Below, one piece after another: positions 15,840 to 18,339 of a DNA stretch of 18,339 nucleotides. This stretch comes from Candidatus Heimdallarchaeota archaeon (lineage in GTDB: Archaea > Asgardarchaeota > Heimdallarchaeia > JABLTI01), in the NCBI GenBank assembly GCA_019894765.1, contig JAGXNT010000019.1, forward strand, positions 1 through 18,339. The letters run 5' to 3'. The notes under the pieces are model-generated. The model worked only from the letters and a program-made list of their open reading frames with translations, did no database searches and was not told the origin of the DNA. The translations under genes and the position numbers were made by a program. The number at the start of each line of letters is the position of its first letter. Positions within the stretch are counted from its first letter, which is position 1.

Positions 15840-16348
15840 AGATAAAATAAATGATACTTCTTTTCATTTATTTTTAGATAGCACAAAGAGTTTTTGGGCA
15901 CGCAGATCTCTATCTTTTCCTGGAATAATATTTACTTTGAAGGTTCTTTTTGCGAAAGAGCTCTCTGATTTTATTGCAAAAAAATCAGCAAAGCTTACAA
16001 ATTTTAGCTAAAAATTTATTATAGATTACACAAATTCTTTAATTGTCCCTGAAGGGCACCCAGAGTTTTGTACCGGAGTTGACAATTGTTTGGGAGCCCT
16101 ATCAGGACACTCTTTGTTTTTATAGAGTCAAACAAAGGTTTGAGTTGGGATTTATTGCATATCCTTTTAGAAGAGACACTACTCTATGCAAAATCCCAAA
16201 TAGAGAGGGATTATAACCTTTTCCTGTAGCCGGTTTTTCTTCAAAGATATACTGAATCCCAATTTATCTCCTTTACTAACTTTAAATAATTTATGAAACA
16301 ACTAAAAACAAGAACAAGAAATTCTGTCGGGATAGTTAGAAGAAATGC
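15840..16348 (+). repeat. Divergent copy (C2) of the structured repeat, class B
   Basis: Primary sequence is mostly unlike class A, but the order of stems is kept. TTTTAGCTAAAA near 16004-16015 lies where H1 is expected. P2 pairs 16045-16062 with 16091-16108 (about 15 bp with a mismatch and bulges). P3 pairs TGGGATT (16146-16152) and ATATCCTTTTAGAAGA (from 16159) with TCTTCAAAGATAT (to 16250) and AATCCC (16255-16260). The end reads TTCTGTCGGGATAGTTAG. An extra hairpin, CTGATTTT/AAAATCAG (15965-15988), lies near the 5' side. The 5' limit is uncertain. The open frame at 16241-16447 is inside it and is not a gene. Confidence 0.65.
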
Positions 16349-16454
16349 AAGCACGAAAAGAAGATATGAAGATTGTAATTGAGAATAATCTTGTTTTTGC
16401 TCCTGCAATGCATCCCTGGGTAACAAGTCTATGAACTGATAATTCAATGAGTTT

Positions 16455-16815
16455 TAGTTAATAAATTACCGCCTTTAGATTTTAAAGCTTAAAATTTAAT
16501 ACAAATGTAAAAAAAGTATATTTGAGCCTGGGTGCTCCCTTTGAGGTCATCCCTCGGCGCCCCTTAACAGGGATTAAAGATTGTGGGAGCATACCCAGGA
16601 CAAAATTTGAGTGTCTTTAAGGTCTCATATATGGGGATTATACCAGGCATATCTTTATTGAAGACACACTACTCGTAAAAAGAATCTCGCGGGAGGGTGC
16701 TAGATATCCTTTTCCGGTAGTAGGTTTCTCCTCAAAGATATACTGAATCCCACAGTAACTCTTCTTTCACTCTTTTATTGTTTTTGAAGTTACTGTTTTT
16801 CTAGTATAGGAGTTT
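16455..16815 (+). repeat. Shorter copy (C4) of the structured repeat with class-B long stem
   Basis: H1 is CTTTA/TAAAG at 16473-16487. P2 pairs CCTGGG and TGCTCCC (16527-16539) with GGGAGCA and CCCAGG (16585-16599), with a TA bulge, as perfect pairs. Within its loop GAGG/CCTC flank a short loop. P3 is class B: GGGATT (16634-16639) and ATATCTTT (16649-16656) pair with AAAGATAT (16734-16741) and AATCCC (16746-16751). The typical end motif is not clearly present, only TTTTTCTAGTATAGGAG, so the 3' limit is approximate. Confidence 0.7.
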
Positions 16816-16839
16816 TTATATGGCAAAATTTTACCCATA

Positions 16840-17260
16840 TCTTGAGAAAAATGGCTCACTTTAGATTGTAAAGCTCAAGATTAATAACAAACAAAAGGCT
16901 AGAAGAATAAGAACCTGGGTGCTCCCTTTGAGGTGAATCCTCGGCACCCCTTAACAGGGATTTAAGATTATGGGAGCATCTCCAGGTTACAATTTAAGTT
17001 TCCTATAGATAGTCTTGGGATACTTGAGCAACTTGATCTAGAAAACCAGCTCAGGAAAAATCTATCTCCTGCAGAAAATAATTTAACATCTTCCTTTTTT
17101 CCTGTAATGATTTTTTTCCTTCAAGTTGCTAAAATCCCAAAGTAATAACATTTTGAATCCTATAAATCTTTGTCTAATAACTCATATTTGATTGTTCATG
17201 AGTTGTAATTATTGTTTTACCAAAACTATTCTTTTCTGTTGATAAATTTAGAAGGAAAAA
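16840..17260 (+). repeat. Full copy (C5) of the structured repeat, mosaic of subtypes
   Basis: H1 is 16859-16873. P2 pairs 16912-16926 with 16972-16988. Inside it, GAGG/CCTC (16930-16942) and the CACCCCTTAACAGGG segment match C4 rather than C1 and C3. P3 is class A: TTGGGAT 17015-17021 with ATCCCAA 17134-17140, and TTGAGCAACTTGA 17024-17036 with the 3' arm beginning TCAAGTTGCT at 17121. P4 is AACTCAT/ATGAGTT (17179-17204), a perfect 7 bp. The end motif is 17234-17260. Confidence 0.85.
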
Positions 17261-17307
17261 CAACCAGGCATTGAATGCATTCCGAAATGCAGAATAACAC
17301 ATGTGTG

Positions 17308-17943
17308 TCATTTAATGGTTCCGGAACCAAATTTCCTAGTATCAATATTATATTGAATAGGTCCATTTATATTTCTGATTATGATTTTTTTATCTGTATG
17401 AAGATATTTTAGTTTAAGTTTTTCATTGAATTCAGGTTGAATTGAGAATATCAATGCATTTTCAATTGGATCAATGTAGTCAATAGAGATTGGATTTGAA
17501 CGAATATTAGGAGCTGGACTAAATTCATTGAAGACTCTTGCGCTAAATGGTCTTCTAGATATCATCCCTTGTCCAATAAAAATGTAAATATGATTCTCTT
17601 GTAATCCTGTAATGATTTGTGCTAGTCGTGGTTGATTATTTTCAAACTTTTCAACTAATGATTCAATAAATAATTTCATTCTTGGTCTCTCTTGAATTAG
17701 AAGACTAATTCGATCTTTCAAAGGGTTCTTTATAGTATCCTTAATTTCATCCCATTTATGATGATTTTCCAAACGACTAATAATTGCATGAGTGGTTTTA
17801 CCAATATATTTAATTTCGTAATCATGATATTTATCAAGCGTTGTTAGTATATAGAAATTAAATCTAACATTATATGCAAAATGTTTTTTTTGAAGTTCCT
17901 CTAAAGTAAGGGGTTTTTCCCAATAAATTCTAACATATTCCAT
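17308..17943 (-). CDS. GIY-YIG-like endonuclease domain protein
   Basis: This is a protein of about 211 residues (numbered here from a possible GTG start three codons upstream). It shows the spaced motifs of a GIY-YIG nuclease: FYILTTLD (33-40) for the first strand, KYIGKT (48-53) for YIG, R60 and H64/H65 for the catalytic Arg and His/Tyr, E164 in IENALI for the metal-binding Glu, and P173/N176 at the end. The family cuts DNA in homing, restriction and repair. About 100 residues between the HH pair and the Glu form an unusually long insert. GTGAT just before the ATG at 17943 can serve as a ribosome site. The gene sits between two repeat copies and opposite to them, so a mobility role is plausible but not shown. 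Confidence 0.72.
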   Translation of the reverse strand: MEYVRIYWEKPLTLEELQKKHFAYNVRFNFYILTTLDKYHDYEIKYIGKTTHAIISRLENHHKWDEIKDTIKNPLKDRISLLIQERPRMKLFIESLVEKFENNQPRLAQIITGLQENHIYIFIGQGMISRRPFSARVFNEFSPAPNIRSNPISIDYIDPIENALIFSIQPEFNEKLKLKYLHTDKKIIIRNINGPIQYNIDTRKFGSGTIK

Positions 17944-17989
17944 TTCAATCACTATTTCTCTTTCAGTATTTTATCTATCTCTAGCAAAT

Positions 17990-18117
17990 ACTCCACTATT
18001 TTTTTCCCTCAAGTTGCTCGAATCCCCAAATTAAGTCTTCATTATTACTTTTATAATTTATGAAGTAACTAAAACAAGCGTAAGAAATTCTGTCGGGATA
18101 GCTAGAAGGAAAAAAAT
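17990..18117 (+). repeat. 5'-truncated copy of the structured repeat
   Basis: Only the 3' third is present: the T-rich spacer, the class-A P3 3' arm CTCAAGTTGCTCGAATCCC (18009-18027) without its 5' partner, and a class-B terminus (ATTTATGAAGTAACTAAAAC, then TTCTGTCGGGATAGCTAG and AAGGAAAAAAATC). It begins about 45 bases upstream of the GIY-YIG-like gene's start. Confidence 0.7.
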
Positions 18118-18120
18118 CAA

Positions 18121-18291
18121 TTACTTCTCTTTAATTTTCTTTAACGTTTTCATTGCTTCTTTTGTTCCATCCACAATATTATGATAAATTTCAGTTGGGA
18201 TATTATTAATCATAACTAGCAGGTTTATTATCAAGTTCAAACCAAAAATAATTTCATCTAATTTCTCTTCTATGGTATCTGAATCAATCAC
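18121..18291 (-). CDS. Small hypothetical helical protein, 56 aa
   Basis: An open frame starting at GTG (18291) follows AGGAG by 13 bases and encodes 56 residues. An acidic start (VIDSDTIEEKLDEIIFGLN) is followed by a hydrophobic stretch (LIINLLVMINNI) and a basic helical tail (TKEAMKTLKKIKEK). It could be a small coiled-coil or membrane-associated protein. It ends three bases after the A-tract of a repeat copy. The length is short and the start weak, so it may not be a real gene. Confidence 0.42.
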   Translation of the reverse strand: MIDSDTIEEKLDEIIFGLNLIINLLVMINNIPTEIYHNIVDGTKEAMKTLKKIKEK

Positions 18292-18339
18292 TAATTAATC
18301 AAAACTCCTAAATCAATTTTTCATGAAAATATGATAAAA

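Noticed and set aside
16241..16447. Open frame of 68 codons on the minus strand with a hydrophobic stretch
   Set aside because: It overlaps the P3 arm and end of repeat C2; the hydrophobicity comes from AT-rich sequence.
15384..17260. CRISPR array
   Set aside because: The units are about 400 bp with internal stems. There are no short direct repeats with regular unique spacers and no cas gene.

Overview
This is an 18.3-kb, strongly AT-rich window that reads as archaeal. Some starts follow GGAGGT or GGTGA-type ribosome-binding sites and others have only short leaders behind TATA-like boxes. The gene content includes a large secreted LVIVD-repeat propeller protein, a tiny AbrB/SpoVT-type regulator, LAGLIDADG and GIY-YIG endonucleases and a stand-alone ParB-like protein. 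I infer an uncultured archaeon, with an Asgard-type lineage the best guess. No rRNA, tRNA or ribosomal-protein gene is present to prove it. The region looks accessory: unrelated small operons, changing strand, separated by non-coding repeats.

Layout. 1-487: the tail of one repeat copy and a full copy. 603-2071 (-): a translationally coupled ParB-like protein and an unknown partner. 2229-2720 (+): a one-helix membrane protein. 2761-3143: a repeat copy. 3244-4247 (+): a small beta-rich protein and a HEAT-like helical-repeat protein. 4253-4844: non-coding DNA with strong inverted repeats. 4845-8698 (-): a free-standing LAGLIDADG endonuclease, an AbrB protein, a truncated M23-like membrane protein, a short-chain dehydrogenase and a flavin-reductase-like protein. 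8995-11235 (+): the LVIVD protein. 11366-12799: a winged-helix protein, a 26-codon candidate gene and a Schlafen/AlbA_2 protein. 13103-14257 (-): an unknown two-helix membrane protein. 14599-15351 (+): a CPBP-like membrane protein. 15384-17260: four repeat copies in a row. 17308-17943 (-): a GIY-YIG-like nuclease. 17990-18291: a repeat fragment and a 56-codon ORF.

The most unusual content is the repeat family. I count about ten copies or fragments, all on the + strand whatever the direction of nearby genes. Full copies are about 425 bp. They carry an ordered set of inverted repeats: a short hairpin, a roughly 15-bp stem with a fixed 2-nt bulge, a roughly 20-bp stem closing an 85-nt loop, and a near-terminal hairpin. 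They end in a constant TTCTGTTGATAAATTTAG plus A-rich motif. Between the two sequence classes the inner part of the long stem changes on both arms together (CAACTTGA/TCAAGTTG against ATATCTTT/AAAGATAT), so pairing appears to be selected. Shorter copies keep the 3' end and lose the 5' end to different extents. This fits a mobile or amplified structured-RNA element, or a boundary element between cassette-like gene groups. Mechanism and function are inference.

Functional links between genes are mostly weak. The SDR and flavin-reductase genes may form a redox pair. The AlbA_2, two-helix and CPBP-like genes sit together in a way that could reflect defence. The two nucleases and the ParB-like protein fit a mobile or extrachromosomal origin.
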